Of a stretch of 34,540 bases of DNA, positions 24,630 to 31,684 are shown piece after piece. The position numbers and the translations under genes are program-made. The notes below the pieces were generated by a model. It ran no database searches and had not been told where the DNA came from. It saw only the letters and a list, made by a program, of their open reading frames with translations. The first letter of the stretch is position 1, and each line of letters starts with the position of its first letter. Source of the DNA: Bacillota bacterium (lineage in GTDB: Bacteria; Bacillota; Clostridia; Christensenellales; Aristaeellaceae); the NCBI GenBank assembly GCA_030057655.1, contig JASGUQ010000012.1:1-34540 (forward strand), written 5' to 3'.

Positions 24630-24662
24630 AAAGCGCCCGGGGACGATGATCCTGGGCGCTTT
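24630..24662. terminator. Bidirectional terminator between the TSUP and SGNH genes
   Basis: AAAGCGCCC and GGGCGCTTT form a 9-bp stem, extended by inner GG/CC, with an A/T run on each side. It separates two converging units. Confidence 0.8.
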
Positions 24663-24674
24663 AGCATAACCTGT

Positions 24675-25358
24675 TTAGATCGGCCCCGTCATCAATTGCG
24701 GCAGCATTTTTCCGGCTGCCTCTGCGATCAGGCGGTGGCCCTTCTGGTTGGGGTGCATCCCGTCGATGCAGTACAGGCTGCCCAGGTCCCTTTCCGCCAG
24801 GAAAAACGCCCTCAGGTCAAACAGCTTGCTCCTTGTCAGCCGTCCCACCTTGTGAACGGCCAGGGCGTACTGCTCCTGCCAGCGGTAGACATGGTGCACA
24901 TCTCCCAGGTATTCAAGGATTTTTGAAGCGTCCAGCCCGGTTGAGATCCAGGGCACAAAGCGCTCCGCTACCAGCGGCGGCGGCGTGATTAGAAGTGGAA
25001 TCTTTTTTATCTTCTTAACCGCGTCCACAAACTGGGTCAGAATTTTTTCAAAGTCCGGCAGCAGAACCCGCGCCGGATGCATGAATTCCGGCGTTTCCGC
25101 CGCGGCCTTCCAATCCGGCGTGCAGTCGTTGCCCCCATACTGGATGGCGATCACGTCCGCGTCCGTGTCGTTTGCTTTTAAAAAGTCGTTTAGCCCTTCC
25201 TCCGCGATCGCGCCGAAGCGGGAATGGTTTTCGATCTGGATCTGCTGGTTTTCCACCATCAGTTTGTCAAAGCCTTCTTTTAAGTAGACATAGCGGCCGC
25301 GTTCCTCGTCATAGGTCACGCCCCGTCCGATGGAGTCGCCATACAACGCGATCTTCAT
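24675..25358 (-). CDS. SGNH/GDSL hydrolase
   Basis: The 227-residue protein has the SGNH esterase fold: nucleophile S9 in GDSIGRG, oxyanion residue N77 in YGGND, and the D199/H202 pair in DGMHPNQKGH. Members remove acyl groups from sugars or lipids. No signal peptide is visible, so it acts inside the cell. AAAGGAA lies nine bases before ATG. It is 24 bases behind the short-chain dehydrogenase and is the last gene of that unit before a terminator. Deacetylation of imported oligosaccharides is a plausible but unproven role. Confidence 0.9.
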   Translation of the reverse strand: MKIALYGDSIGRGVTYDEERGRYVYLKEGFDKLMVENQQIQIENHSRFGAIAEEGLNDFLKANDTDADVIAIQYGGNDCTPDWKAAAETPEFMHPARVLLPDFEKILTQFVDAVKKIKKIPLLITPPPLVAERFVPWISTGLDASKILEYLGDVHHVYRWQEQYALAVHKVGRLTRSKLFDLRAFFLAERDLGSLYCIDGMHPNQKGHRLIAEAAGKMLPQLMTGPI

Positions 25359-25382
25359 AAATTCGTTCCTTTCTTTGTTGGG

Positions 25383-26213
25383 TCACAGGTAAGGCGCGCA
25401 GAGCGCTTCGCTTTTTTCCCAAAGCGCAAGGGCCAGGTCTTGATTTTGAGCCTTCCTGCTGATTCCGGCGGGTTTCCGGTTGGCGTAATACCCGCCGGGC
25501 TGCCAGTCTTGATACGGCTCTCCCTCTGCCAGCCAGATCAGGGTGTCCGCGCCTTCCTGCGGTGTTTTCATGAAAAACAGCTTTCTTAAAAAAGTGTTGT
25601 ACATCAGCCCCATCGGGGAACCCTTCGCCTTGGCGAAGGAGGTCGATACCACCCCGGGATGAAAGCAGGCGGCCTTGACGCCCAGCTCCCTGTACCTTCT
25701 GTCCAGTTCGCGGGTCATGAGGATGTTGGCCAGCTTGCTGTTTCCATACGCCATGTAGGGAGAGTACTCGCCGTTTTTTTCCACCCGGTCAAGATCAAAA
25801 AACATCCCGGCGTTGCAGTGGGCGATGCTGGCGGTCGTAATGACCGCGGCTTTGCTTTCAATCAGCTTTGGCAAAAGCAGCTTGGTCAGCAAAAAAGGCG
25901 CCAGGTGATTCACCTGGAAGGTGATTTCAAATCCGTCCACAGTTGGAGGCTGGCGCTTGAAGATGCCGCCGGCGTTGTTGATCAGAAGGTCGATGCACGC
26001 ATAATCGCCCGAAAGACGCTCTGAAAGCGCCTTGACGTTTTGCAGGCTGGCAAAGTCCATGGCGTAGGGGACAGCGCCCAATTCCTTTGCGACCTGCGCG
26101 GTCTTGTCCGGGTTTCTGCCCACGATGGCCAGTTGCCAGCCCGATTTCGCCAGCGCCCTGGCGGCTTCTTTCCCGATGCCGTCGCTCGCGCCTGTAATGA
26201 CCGCTGTCTTCAT
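25383..26213 (-). CDS. Short-chain dehydrogenase/reductase (SDR)
   Basis: The 276-residue NAD(P)-dependent oxidoreductase has the classical SDR motifs: TGASDGIG at 7-14, R33 after the second strand (suggesting NADPH), NNAG at 79-82, S129 in TTASIAH, and Y156-xxx-K160 in YGNSK. The C-terminal part, with FHPGVVSTSF, resembles the retinol dehydrogenase/WW-oxidoreductase-like branch. AAAGGAGG lies eleven bases before ATG. It is the first gene of the SDR-SGNH unit. The substrate cannot be read. Confidence 0.92.
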   Translation of the reverse strand: MKTAVITGASDGIGKEAARALAKSGWQLAIVGRNPDKTAQVAKELGAVPYAMDFASLQNVKALSERLSGDYACIDLLINNAGGIFKRQPPTVDGFEITFQVNHLAPFLLTKLLLPKLIESKAAVITTASIAHCNAGMFFDLDRVEKNGEYSPYMAYGNSKLANILMTRELDRRYRELGVKAACFHPGVVSTSFAKAKGSPMGLMYNTFLRKLFFMKTPQEGADTLIWLAEGEPYQDWQPGGYYANRKPAGISRKAQNQDLALALWEKSEALCAPYL

Positions 26214-26255
26214 TGCGTTTCAACCTCCTTTCAGGCAACAAAGGCTGCCGTCTTT

Positions 26256-26264
26256 ATTATAACA
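26256..26264 (-). promoter_or_regulatory. Extended -10 promoter of the SDR-SGNH unit
   Basis: On the minus strand TGT precedes a perfect TATAAT (26261-26256). No clear -35 is present. The start codon is about 43 bases downstream. Confidence 0.65.
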
Positions 26265-26297
26265 TGATTATGATAAAACGATTTCCGGTACACAATG

Positions 26298-26328
26298 AAA
26301 AAACCGCCCCGTTGAGATGGAGCGGTTT
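26298..26328 (-). terminator. Terminator of the ferritin gene
   Basis: On the minus strand AAACCGCTCC pairs with GGGGCGGTTT through one G-U and is followed by a run of T. The same pair is a mismatch on the plus strand, so it serves the ferritin transcript. Confidence 0.8.
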
Positions 26329-26342
26329 GGGATCATTGGATT

Positions 26343-26831
26343 TCAGTCGCGGCTGCCCATTTCCCTGTCCAGCATGTACAGGCCGGAACCGGAGGAACCG
26401 ATCATGTCAAGCTTGTCAATGTTGCTCTGGGCGCTGGCCTCTTCCTCAGCCTGCTCATCAATGAACCACTGCAGGAAGTGCGCCGAAAAATAGTCCTTCA
26501 GTTCCAGCGCTTTTTCATAGATCGCGTAGATGGACTGGGTGATAAACTGTTCATGCTTCAGTGCGGCGACCAGGGGGCCCTTCACATCCGTGAAATCCTT
26601 TTCGGTGTCCGCGATCGGGGAAAAGGTGACCTTTTCGCCGGCGTTGATCAGAAAGGTGCGCATCTTCATCGCGTGTTCCATTTCCTCATTGGACTGGGCG
26701 ACAAACCATTTGGCGAAACCGGGCAGGTTCTTGGACTCGTAGTAGTTGGCAAATTCCAGATACAGATAACCGGAGTGCAGCTCCTTGTTGATCTGTTCGT
26801 TGAGCATTTTGGCAATTTCTTTTTTAATCAT
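26343..26831 (-). CDS. ftnA: Bacterial non-heme ferritin (FtnA type)
   Basis: The 162-residue four-helix protein assembles into a 24-subunit cage that oxidises and stores iron. Ferroxidase ligands line up with E. coli FtnA: E17, E50, H53, E94 and E130, with E49, E126 and E129 for the third site and Q127 in the conserved position. Helix motifs such as INKELHSGYLYLE and NEEMEHAMKM are clear. No haem-binding Met of bacterioferritin was noted. AAAAGGAGG lies before ATG. It is transcribed alone. A CAGGG/CCCTG palindrome lies upstream. Confidence 0.95.
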   Translation of the reverse strand: MIKKEIAKMLNEQINKELHSGYLYLEFANYYESKNLPGFAKWFVAQSNEEMEHAMKMRTFLINAGEKVTFSPIADTEKDFTDVKGPLVAALKHEQFITQSIYAIYEKALELKDYFSAHFLQWFIDEQAEEEASAQSNIDKLDMIGSSGSGLYMLDREMGSRD

Positions 26832-26860
26832 GGGTTTGGGGTACCTCCTTTTAGTTTACA

Positions 26861-26876
26861 CAGGGATTTTACCCTG
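26861..26876 (-). promoter_or_regulatory. Palindrome overlapping a possible -10 before ferritin
   Basis: CAGGG and CCCTG flank six bases which on the minus strand read TAAAAT, a possible -10. The -35 is weak. A repressor binding here would block transcription. It does not match the usual Fur or PerR box. Confidence 0.35.
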
Positions 26877-26932
26877 GTTCTGTTCGTACAAACATGCCTT
26901 GCAGGCTTTTTAATTTTTAGTTTCCTGCCGCC

Positions 26933-27481
26933 TTACAGCATGATTTCCTCAATGGGCTTTCTGGGGGCGGGATGGTTGCGCGCCTGGTTTCTTTCGCTGA
27001 GCTTGTCAAAGTCGCCCGGATAGCCAACGGCCATCACGTGAACCAGGGCAAATTCCTCATGCACGCCCATCGCTTCCCTGGCGGCCTTCTGGTCAAACCC
27101 GGCCATGGGGTGCGCGGTCAGCCCCCTGCGCTCCGCCTCCAGCATAAAAAATCCGGTGGCGCAGCCGGCGTCGGACAGATGCCAGGGGTTGGGCTTGCCG
27201 TTCATGGTAAAGGTCTGTTTTGAAACGGTCAGCACCAGCGCGTCCGCGCGGATCGCCCATTCCTGGTTCATGGGGGTCAGTGTTTGAAGCAATTTCTCCT
27301 TGCGCTCGCCCCGCGCGATATAAAAACGCCAGGGCTGTTCGTTAAAGCTGGACGGGGCGAAGCTGGCGGCTTCCACCATCGCCTCATAGGCCTCCTGCGG
27401 GACTTCTTTTTCTGTCAGCGCCCTGTTGGAGAAGCGGGTCTTGATCTCGTTCAGGATGGGGTGTCTTGTGGTTCGGGTCAT
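26933..27481 (-). CDS. Nitroreductase family flavoprotein
   Basis: The 182-residue FMN-dependent NAD(P)H oxidoreductase has the family start RFSNRAL (phosphate-binding RxSxR-like), the FMN loop APSSFNEQPWRF and the later GCATGFFMLEAERRGL and AVGYPG segments. The length is typical. Substrates are quinones or nitro compounds and are not defined here. ATG 27481 was preferred to an in-frame ATG four codons upstream because GGAGGA sits in those codons. It is separated from the ferritin gene by 101 bases, with no obvious terminator for the minus strand, so read-through is possible. Confidence 0.92.
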   Translation of the reverse strand: MTRTTRHPILNEIKTRFSNRALTEKEVPQEAYEAMVEAASFAPSSFNEQPWRFYIARGERKEKLLQTLTPMNQEWAIRADALVLTVSKQTFTMNGKPNPWHLSDAGCATGFFMLEAERRGLTAHPMAGFDQKAAREAMGVHEEFALVHVMAVGYPGDFDKLSERNQARNHPAPRKPIEEIML

Positions 27482-27703
27482 CGTTTCCTCCATCGCGGTT
27501 TTCGCATCGTTTTTGCAGTTTCAGCCTTGTTCATCACGGTTTTGTGTTTGGCTGACACTTGGAATATACCCAAAAGACCTGAACGCACACTGCTTTCTGC
27601 CGGATGGACGCACTTGCGGCTTCCGCCAGGGCAGGGTTTTGAGTTTATCAGGCGTTATTATAGTTGGAGGCTTTGGATGATGAGGAAAATGAACAGCCTC
27701 TGA

Positions 27704-27732
27704 TTGACAAGGCCCCCGCGGAAGCTTATAAT
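27704..27732 (+). promoter_or_regulatory. Perfect consensus sigma-A promoter of the SH3b protein
   Basis: TTGACA (27704-27709) and TATAAT (27727-27732) are both perfect and 17 bases apart, which predicts strong constitutive transcription. The start codon is 50 bases downstream. Nothing else is recognised in the roughly 300 bases between the nitroreductase and this gene. Confidence 0.93.
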
Positions 27733-27781
27733 CATTACACAAATATTTCAAATTTATGAAACGTTTGAGAAGGAGAGCGCC

Positions 27782-28654
27782 ATGAGTAAAAAATTCGTCG
27801 CTTTGCTGCTTTCACTCCTGCTATTGCTGACCGCTGCCCTCCCCGCTTTCACAGAGGAGGAGGCTGCAGAAACGCCGGACACCGAGGGAACTGCGATCGT
27901 TACCCCTGTGGAATCGGACCCTGAGCCCGAAGAAGAAACTGCTGAGGAACCTGCGGAAACCTCATCCGCTCCCGTTTCCATGCCTGTAACCCCGAAGGAA
28001 GACATGCCAAAGCCGGCTGCGGATGTCAAGGCTGAAGCGGTGGTCGTCAACACGGAGGGCCTTGTGATGTACGATGTGCCCTCCCTCACAGGTGCTGAAC
28101 TCACCCGGCTTGAGCCTGCCGCCGTTGTCACCCTGCTGATCCTCGGGCAGACCTGGTCCAAGGTGCAGTCCGGTGAATTTACCGGCTATGTTCCCTCGCG
28201 CGACCTCAACTTTGGCTTTGGCACCACCCAGCCGGGACTGGCCATTGCAGTCGCGCCCAACGGCAAGCTCACCCTGCGCGCTGAAATGACCACCAAATCA
28301 AAAGCGCTCCGCACGGTGAAAAGCGGGCAGATGGTGTTGCTTCTCGCCAAGGGGGAGACCTTTTCCCTCGTCCGCTTCCTGGACAAGGAAGGCTATATCC
28401 TCACCCAGCACTTAAAAGAAGTGGCTGTGTCCCAGGAGACGGGGGAGTATACCCCGGTCATCAGCATTGACAGCAAAAGGGAGGCCAATGTGCGCCTGCG
28501 CGCTGAGCCTGACAAGAAAGCAACTGTCTACACCACCGTCAAGTCCGGCAATTCCCTGGTTGTTCTTGACATGCAGGATGGCTGGGCGCGGGTGGAGTAT
28601 GAGGGCTTCCACGGCTACATGATGTCGGACTACCTGAAAAACAGTCCGGATTAA
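27782..28654 (+). CDS. Secreted protein with three SH3b domains
   Basis: The 290-residue exported protein has a signal peptide at 1-24 (MSKK, Leu-rich core, PAFT). An acidic, Pro/Thr/Glu-rich and probably disordered linker follows (about 25-90). Then come three bacterial SH3-like repeats at roughly 95-150, 155-220 and 225-290. Each shows a WSKV/SLVR/WARVEY type strand followed by GYV, GYI or GYM. Such domains bind cell-wall peptides or other proteins. No catalytic domain is attached, so it may be a wall-binding adaptor. ATG 27782 has AAGGAGAG eight bases upstream; longer starts would lie within the promoter. The very strong promoter suggests an abundant protein. Confidence 0.9.
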   Translation: MSKKFVALLLSLLLLLTAALPAFTEEEAAETPDTEGTAIVTPVESDPEPEEETAEEPAETSSAPVSMPVTPKEDMPKPAADVKAEAVVVNTEGLVMYDVPSLTGAELTRLEPAAVVTLLILGQTWSKVQSGEFTGYVPSRDLNFGFGTTQPGLAIAVAPNGKLTLRAEMTTKSKALRTVKSGQMVLLLAKGETFSLVRFLDKEGYILTQHLKEVAVSQETGEYTPVISIDSKREANVRLRAEPDKKATVYTTVKSGNSLVVLDMQDGWARVEYEGFHGYMMSDYLKNSPD

Positions 28655-28680
28655 AATTCAATATCTTCCAAGATAAGGGG

Positions 28681-28876
28681 CGCGGCTATGGCCGCGATTG
28701 CGTGTCAAAGAAGTGTCTGCGGACACTTCTTTGAGTTAGGAGGAACGGGAATTTCTGCCTGATCGCTTATGCTCACGGTCGGCAGAAATTCTCGGAGTGT
28801 TTGGGCTGAAGCCCAAACCTGCGGCACCGCACATGTCGCCGCCGCAGATTACCATCGGAGGATTTCACCCTCCGAT
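28681..28876. repeat. Array of six consecutive hairpins (includes inverted-repeat copy B)
   Basis: Perfect arms follow one another: H1 CGCGGC/GCCGCG (28681-28696), H2 TCAAAGAAGTGTC and complement with a TGCG loop (28705-28734), H3 AATTTCTGCC/GGCAGAAATT (28750-28790), H4 GTTTGGGC/GCCCAAAC (28799-28818), H5 CTGCGGC/GCCGCAG (28819-28847), H6 ATCGGAGG/CCTCCGAT (28854-28876). H2-H3 recur, inverted, at 15109-15193. No coding frame is convincing. No run of T follows any stem on the plus strand, so plain termination does not explain it. This accounts for most of the gap 28655-28998. Confidence 0.85.
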
Positions 28877-28998
28877 ACCTCCCAAATATAGTTTTTTAAT
28901 AGTCTGGCGAAACGGCCGCCTTGATTTGCGCGTGTTACCCTTCCTGTGGTATTCTTAATTCCGGTTCGATCCTTGAAAAACAGGTGAGGTGCGCTTGA

Positions 28999-29379
28999 AT
29001 GAAATGCAGAAACTGCGGCGCCAACATCAGTGAGGAGATGGTCAAATGCTCCTACTGCGGCTCGTTTTTGCCCAGACCTGCCCAGCCTGAACCGCAAGCA
29101 GCGCCGCCTCAGGAGGTCATCCACCGCGTGGTGCACACCTGGGAAAGCGCCGGCCAGCCCGCTTACTACCGGCAGGCTTCCGAGAAGAGCAAATGGATCG
29201 CCTTTTTTCTGTGCTTGTTCGGGGGCCATTTGGGGCTGCACCGCTTCTATGTTCGCAGGATCGGCTCGGGTATACTCTATTTGTTCACTTTTGGCGTCTT
29301 CGGAATTGGCTGGGTGGTCGATCTTATCCTCATCCTTCTTGGCAATTTCAGGGATTCGGACGGCCGCAAGCTTGAATAA
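28999..29379 (+). CDS. Zinc-ribbon TM2 domain protein
   Basis: The 126-residue small membrane protein has an N-terminal zinc ribbon, C3, C6, C17 and C20 (CRNCGA and CSYCGS). A Pro/Gln linker (about 25-40) follows, then a TM2 domain: two helices joined by a short turn, with [22 protein letters not shown] and [14 protein letters not shown]. The function of the family is unknown; it is common in Firmicutes. A GGTGAGGT site lies about ten bases before ATG. The DsrE-like gene follows after 35 bases, so the two are probably cotranscribed. Confidence 0.88.
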   Translation: MKCRNCGANISEEMVKCSYCGSFLPRPAQPEPQAAPPQEVIHRVVHTWESAGQPAYYRQASEKSKWIAFFLCLFGGHLGLHRFYVRRIGSGILYLFTFGVFGIGWVVDLILILLGNFRDSDGRKLE

Positions 29380-29414
29380 AACAAGTTGATTAACCATCAG
29401 AAAGGAAATTCATC

Positions 29415-29753
29415 ATGAAAAAAGTCTTGTTCTACGGCATGTCAGGGGAAAAACGCTGCTTTATGCACGTGCTGCTCAATGTGGCCCAGCTGCATGAAAA
29501 CGGGGTGGAGGTCAAACTGATCTTTGAAGGCGCCTCCGTTAAACTGGTCCCCGTCTTTGAGGAGGAGAACAACCCGGTCTACCGCAAAATCAAGGATGCC
29601 GGCCTCATCGCCGGTGTTTGCCTGGCCTGCTCAAAAATGATGGAGGTGTATGAGGCGGTTGGGAAGACCGGCTTGCCCCTGCTGTCGGACATGAACGCCC
29701 ACGCGGGCGTCCTGCCTTTTGTAAAGGAAGGCTACGAGGTTATCAGCATTTAA
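29415..29753 (+). CDS. DsrE family-like protein
   Basis: The 112-residue cytoplasmic protein resembles the DsrE/DsrF-like fold used in sulfur relay and persulfide handling. It starts MKKVLFYGMSGEKRCF, has VEVKLIFEGASVKLV in the second strand, and GVCLACSKM with C69 and C72, the likely reactive or metal-binding pair. LPLLSDMNAHAG and GYEVISI complete the fold. GAAAGGAAA lies six bases before ATG. It ends in a terminator. A role in sulfur transfer is inferred from the family only. Confidence 0.8.
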   Translation: MKKVLFYGMSGEKRCFMHVLLNVAQLHENGVEVKLIFEGASVKLVPVFEEENNPVYRKIKDAGLIAGVCLACSKMMEVYEAVGKTGLPLLSDMNAHAGVLPFVKEGYEVISI

Positions 29754-29771
29754 TACGCACCTTAATCGCAA

Positions 29772-29803
29772 ACGGAGCCGGTTTTTTTTCGGCTCTGTTT
29801 TTA
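29772..29803 (+). terminator. Terminator after the DsrE-like gene
   Basis: ACGGAGCCG and CGGCTCTGT form a nine-base stem with one G-U, a T-rich loop and a following TTTTATT. Confidence 0.85.
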
Positions 29804-29856
29804 TTATCATAGCCTGTGATACCCTATGGATTTCTCATGGATTATGTTTCTGACGC

Positions 29857-29884
29857 TTGCTATTTTCACCGTCTTTGCTATGAT
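29857..29884 (+). promoter_or_regulatory. Promoter of the HAD-MsrB unit
   Basis: TTGCTA (29857-29862) and TATGAT (29879-29884) are 16 bases apart, with TGC before the -10. The start codon is 65 bases downstream. Confidence 0.6.
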
Positions 29885-29948
29885 GAGAGGCGAATATCAA
29901 GTGCGGCCCAATCATGCGGGTCAATAAAAAAATCAGTCGAGGTGCAAG

Positions 29949-30755
29949 TTGAACAAGAGCCTTGCGGACACCCTGAAAACAAAAAAACTCTACCTTCTGG
30001 ACATGGACGGCACCCTCTACCTGGGGGATAAGCTGTTTGAGCACAGCCTGGCTTTTCTGAAGGCCATCAAGGATTCCGGGGGGCGTTACCTCTTTTTGAC
30101 CAACAACTCCTCAAAGGGCACGGATTCCTATGTCAAAAAGCTGAACGCCCTGGGCATCCCGGCCCATGAGGATGATTTTTTCACCTCCACCGACGCCGCC
30201 TGCGTCTACCTGAAGGAAAAGGTGAACCCCGCCTGCCTCTACGCCTTTGGCACCCAGTCCTTCAAGCGCCACTTAAGGCAGGAAGGCTTCCCTGTGACGG
30301 AAGAGTATTCGGATCAGGTGGATTGCCTGCTGATGGGTTATGACACCGAGCTCACCTATCAGAAGCTGATCGACGCCACCAAGCTCATCAACCGCGGGGT
30401 CACCTACCTTGCCACCAATCCGGACTGGGTCTGCCCGACGGAATACGGCTATGTGCCGGACTGCGGCTCCATCGCCCAGGCGCTGGAGCACGCCACAGGC
30501 CGCCTGCCCCTGTTTCTGGGCAAGCCGCAGCCTGAGATCGCCCTTTTAGCCATGGAAAAGGCAGGCACGAAGCCGGAGGAGACCCTGCTTATCGGGGACA
30601 GGATCTACACCGACATCGCCTGCGGCAAAAACGCGGGCGTCGCCACCGTCCTGGTCTTCAGCGGCGAGACCACCAGAGAGGTCTGGGAGCAAAGCGACCT
30701 GAAGCCGGATTTCGCGGTTCAGGGCGTGCAGGATTTGCTTCAGGCGCTGTCTTAA
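29949..30755 (+). CDS. HAD-IIA family sugar/nucleotide phosphatase (NagD-like)
   Basis: The 268-residue cytoplasmic phosphatase has all four HAD motifs: D18-x-D20 in LDMDGTLY, TNNSS (motif II), the lysine of GKPQPEI (motif III) and GDRIYTD (motif IV). The C2-type cap between motifs II and III marks the NagD/p-nitrophenylphosphatase branch, which hydrolyses small phosphorylated metabolites such as UMP or sugar phosphates. The start is TTG, supported by GAGGTG five bases upstream; no ATG fits the N-terminus. The MsrB gene follows after 15 bases, so they form one unit. Confidence 0.93.
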   Translation: MNKSLADTLKTKKLYLLDMDGTLYLGDKLFEHSLAFLKAIKDSGGRYLFLTNNSSKGTDSYVKKLNALGIPAHEDDFFTSTDAACVYLKEKVNPACLYAFGTQSFKRHLRQEGFPVTEEYSDQVDCLLMGYDTELTYQKLIDATKLINRGVTYLATNPDWVCPTEYGYVPDCGSIAQALEHATGRLPLFLGKPQPEIALLAMEKAGTKPEETLLIGDRIYTDIACGKNAGVATVLVFSGETTREVWEQSDLKPDFAVQGVQDLLQALS

Positions 30756-30770
30756 AAGAGGCCTTGCAAG

Positions 30771-31325
30771 ATGATTCAATTCACCCGTGCCATTTTCATC
30801 CTTTCTCTGACCGTTTTCCTGATCCTGCCCATCCAAATGACGGCTGAAGACAACACGACCAATCCACAAAGCGAGGGAATACCCATGTACAAAAAACCCG
30901 ACATCGAAGAAATCAAACAGAAACTGACCCCGCTGCAGTTCCATGTCACCCAGGAAGCGGGCACCGAGCGCCCCTTTACCCATGAGTATTACACGCTCAA
31001 CGAGCCGGGCATCTATGTGGACATCGTCACCGGCGAGCCGCTCTTCTCCTCAAATGACAAGTACCACAGCTCCTGCGGCTGGCCTGCGTTTTCCGGCGCG
31101 ATCAATGATGAGGTCATCGTGGAGAAGGAGGACCTGTCCTTTGGCCGCCGCCGCACCGAGGTCCGCAGCCGCTCCGGGGACAGTCACCTGGGCCATGTCT
31201 TCCAAAATGACCCCGAATCCCCCAACGGCACCCGCTACTGCATCAACGGCGCTTCCCTGCGCTTTGTGCCCAAGCACAGGATGGAGGAGGAAGGCTACGG
31301 CTACCTGTTGGGAGAGTTAGAGTGA
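30771..31325 (+). CDS. msrB: Methionine sulfoxide reductase MsrB with N-terminal export signal
   Basis: MsrB reduces methionine-R-sulfoxide in proteins. The catalytic cysteine is C157 in TRYCING, with C102 in SSCGWPAFSGA as likely resolving cysteine and SHLGHVF also present. The usual pair of zinc CxxC motifs is absent, as in the zinc-free branch. Residues 1-25 form a signal peptide or anchor (RAIFILSLTVFLILPI), so the enzyme probably works outside the membrane. An internal ATG 30886 (MYKKPD) with AGGGAA upstream could give a cytoplasmic form. The reading frame is continuous with the signal, so the long form is preferred. Confidence 0.9.
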   Translation: MIQFTRAIFILSLTVFLILPIQMTAEDNTTNPQSEGIPMYKKPDIEEIKQKLTPLQFHVTQEAGTERPFTHEYYTLNEPGIYVDIVTGEPLFSSNDKYHSSCGWPAFSGAINDEVIVEKEDLSFGRRRTEVRSRSGDSHLGHVFQNDPESPNGTRYCINGASLRFVPKHRMEEEGYGYLLGELE

Positions 31326-31341
31326 TAGACGGCGGGGAACC

Positions 31342-31366
31342 GTTCTTTTCTTTGAAAGAAAAGAAC
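31342..31366. repeat. 25-base palindrome (GTTCTTTTCTTT type)
   Basis: GTTCTTTTCTTT and its exact complement flank a single G. The left arm recurs at 32622-32633 upstream of exoA. It lies 16 bases after msrB and may act as a terminator-like hairpin. Confidence 0.6.
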
Positions 31367-31394
31367 CAAAAGAACAATAAGGCCAAATCGATGG

Positions 31395-31426
31395 AAAACG
31401 CCTGTGACTGATTCCAGGCGTTTTTT
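31395..31426 (+). terminator. Terminator of the HAD-MsrB unit
   Basis: AAAACGCCTG and CAGGCGTTTT form a ten-base perfect stem followed by further T. Confidence 0.88.
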
Positions 31427-31545
31427 GTGTGTAAAAGTGATTCCAATCGTTATTGCATCGTCACGCCGGGCCTTTTATCGCCGCTTTGGATGCAAACAAG
31501 CTCTATATCAGTATAGGAACCAAAAGAACATCAAAGACAAATATA

Positions 31546-31642
31546 AAGAAGCGTCCGTGAATGATCCCGGGCGCTTCTTGTATGTCTATTTCAGACAATC
31601 CCTATTAAAGTTTTTTGCACCGCTTTTTTTCAAAAAAGCGGT
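31546..31642. other. Two further hairpins in a gene-free stretch
   Basis: AAGAAGCG/CGCTTCTT (31546-31579) and ACCGCTTTTTT/AAAAAAGCGGT (31619-31642) follow one another before the converging minus-strand gene. The second is a likely terminator for that gene, reading from right to left. The stretch 31326-31684 holds no gene. Confidence 0.6.
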
Positions 31643-31684
31643 CGTCCCCTTCCGTTCCCCTCCGCCCCTTCCGTCCCAACGCGC

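Noticed and set aside
28849-29397. 182-codon minus-strand frame
   Set aside because: It covers the zinc-ribbon TM2 gene in antisense and shows no recognisable domain; the plus-strand gene has conserved cysteines and helices.
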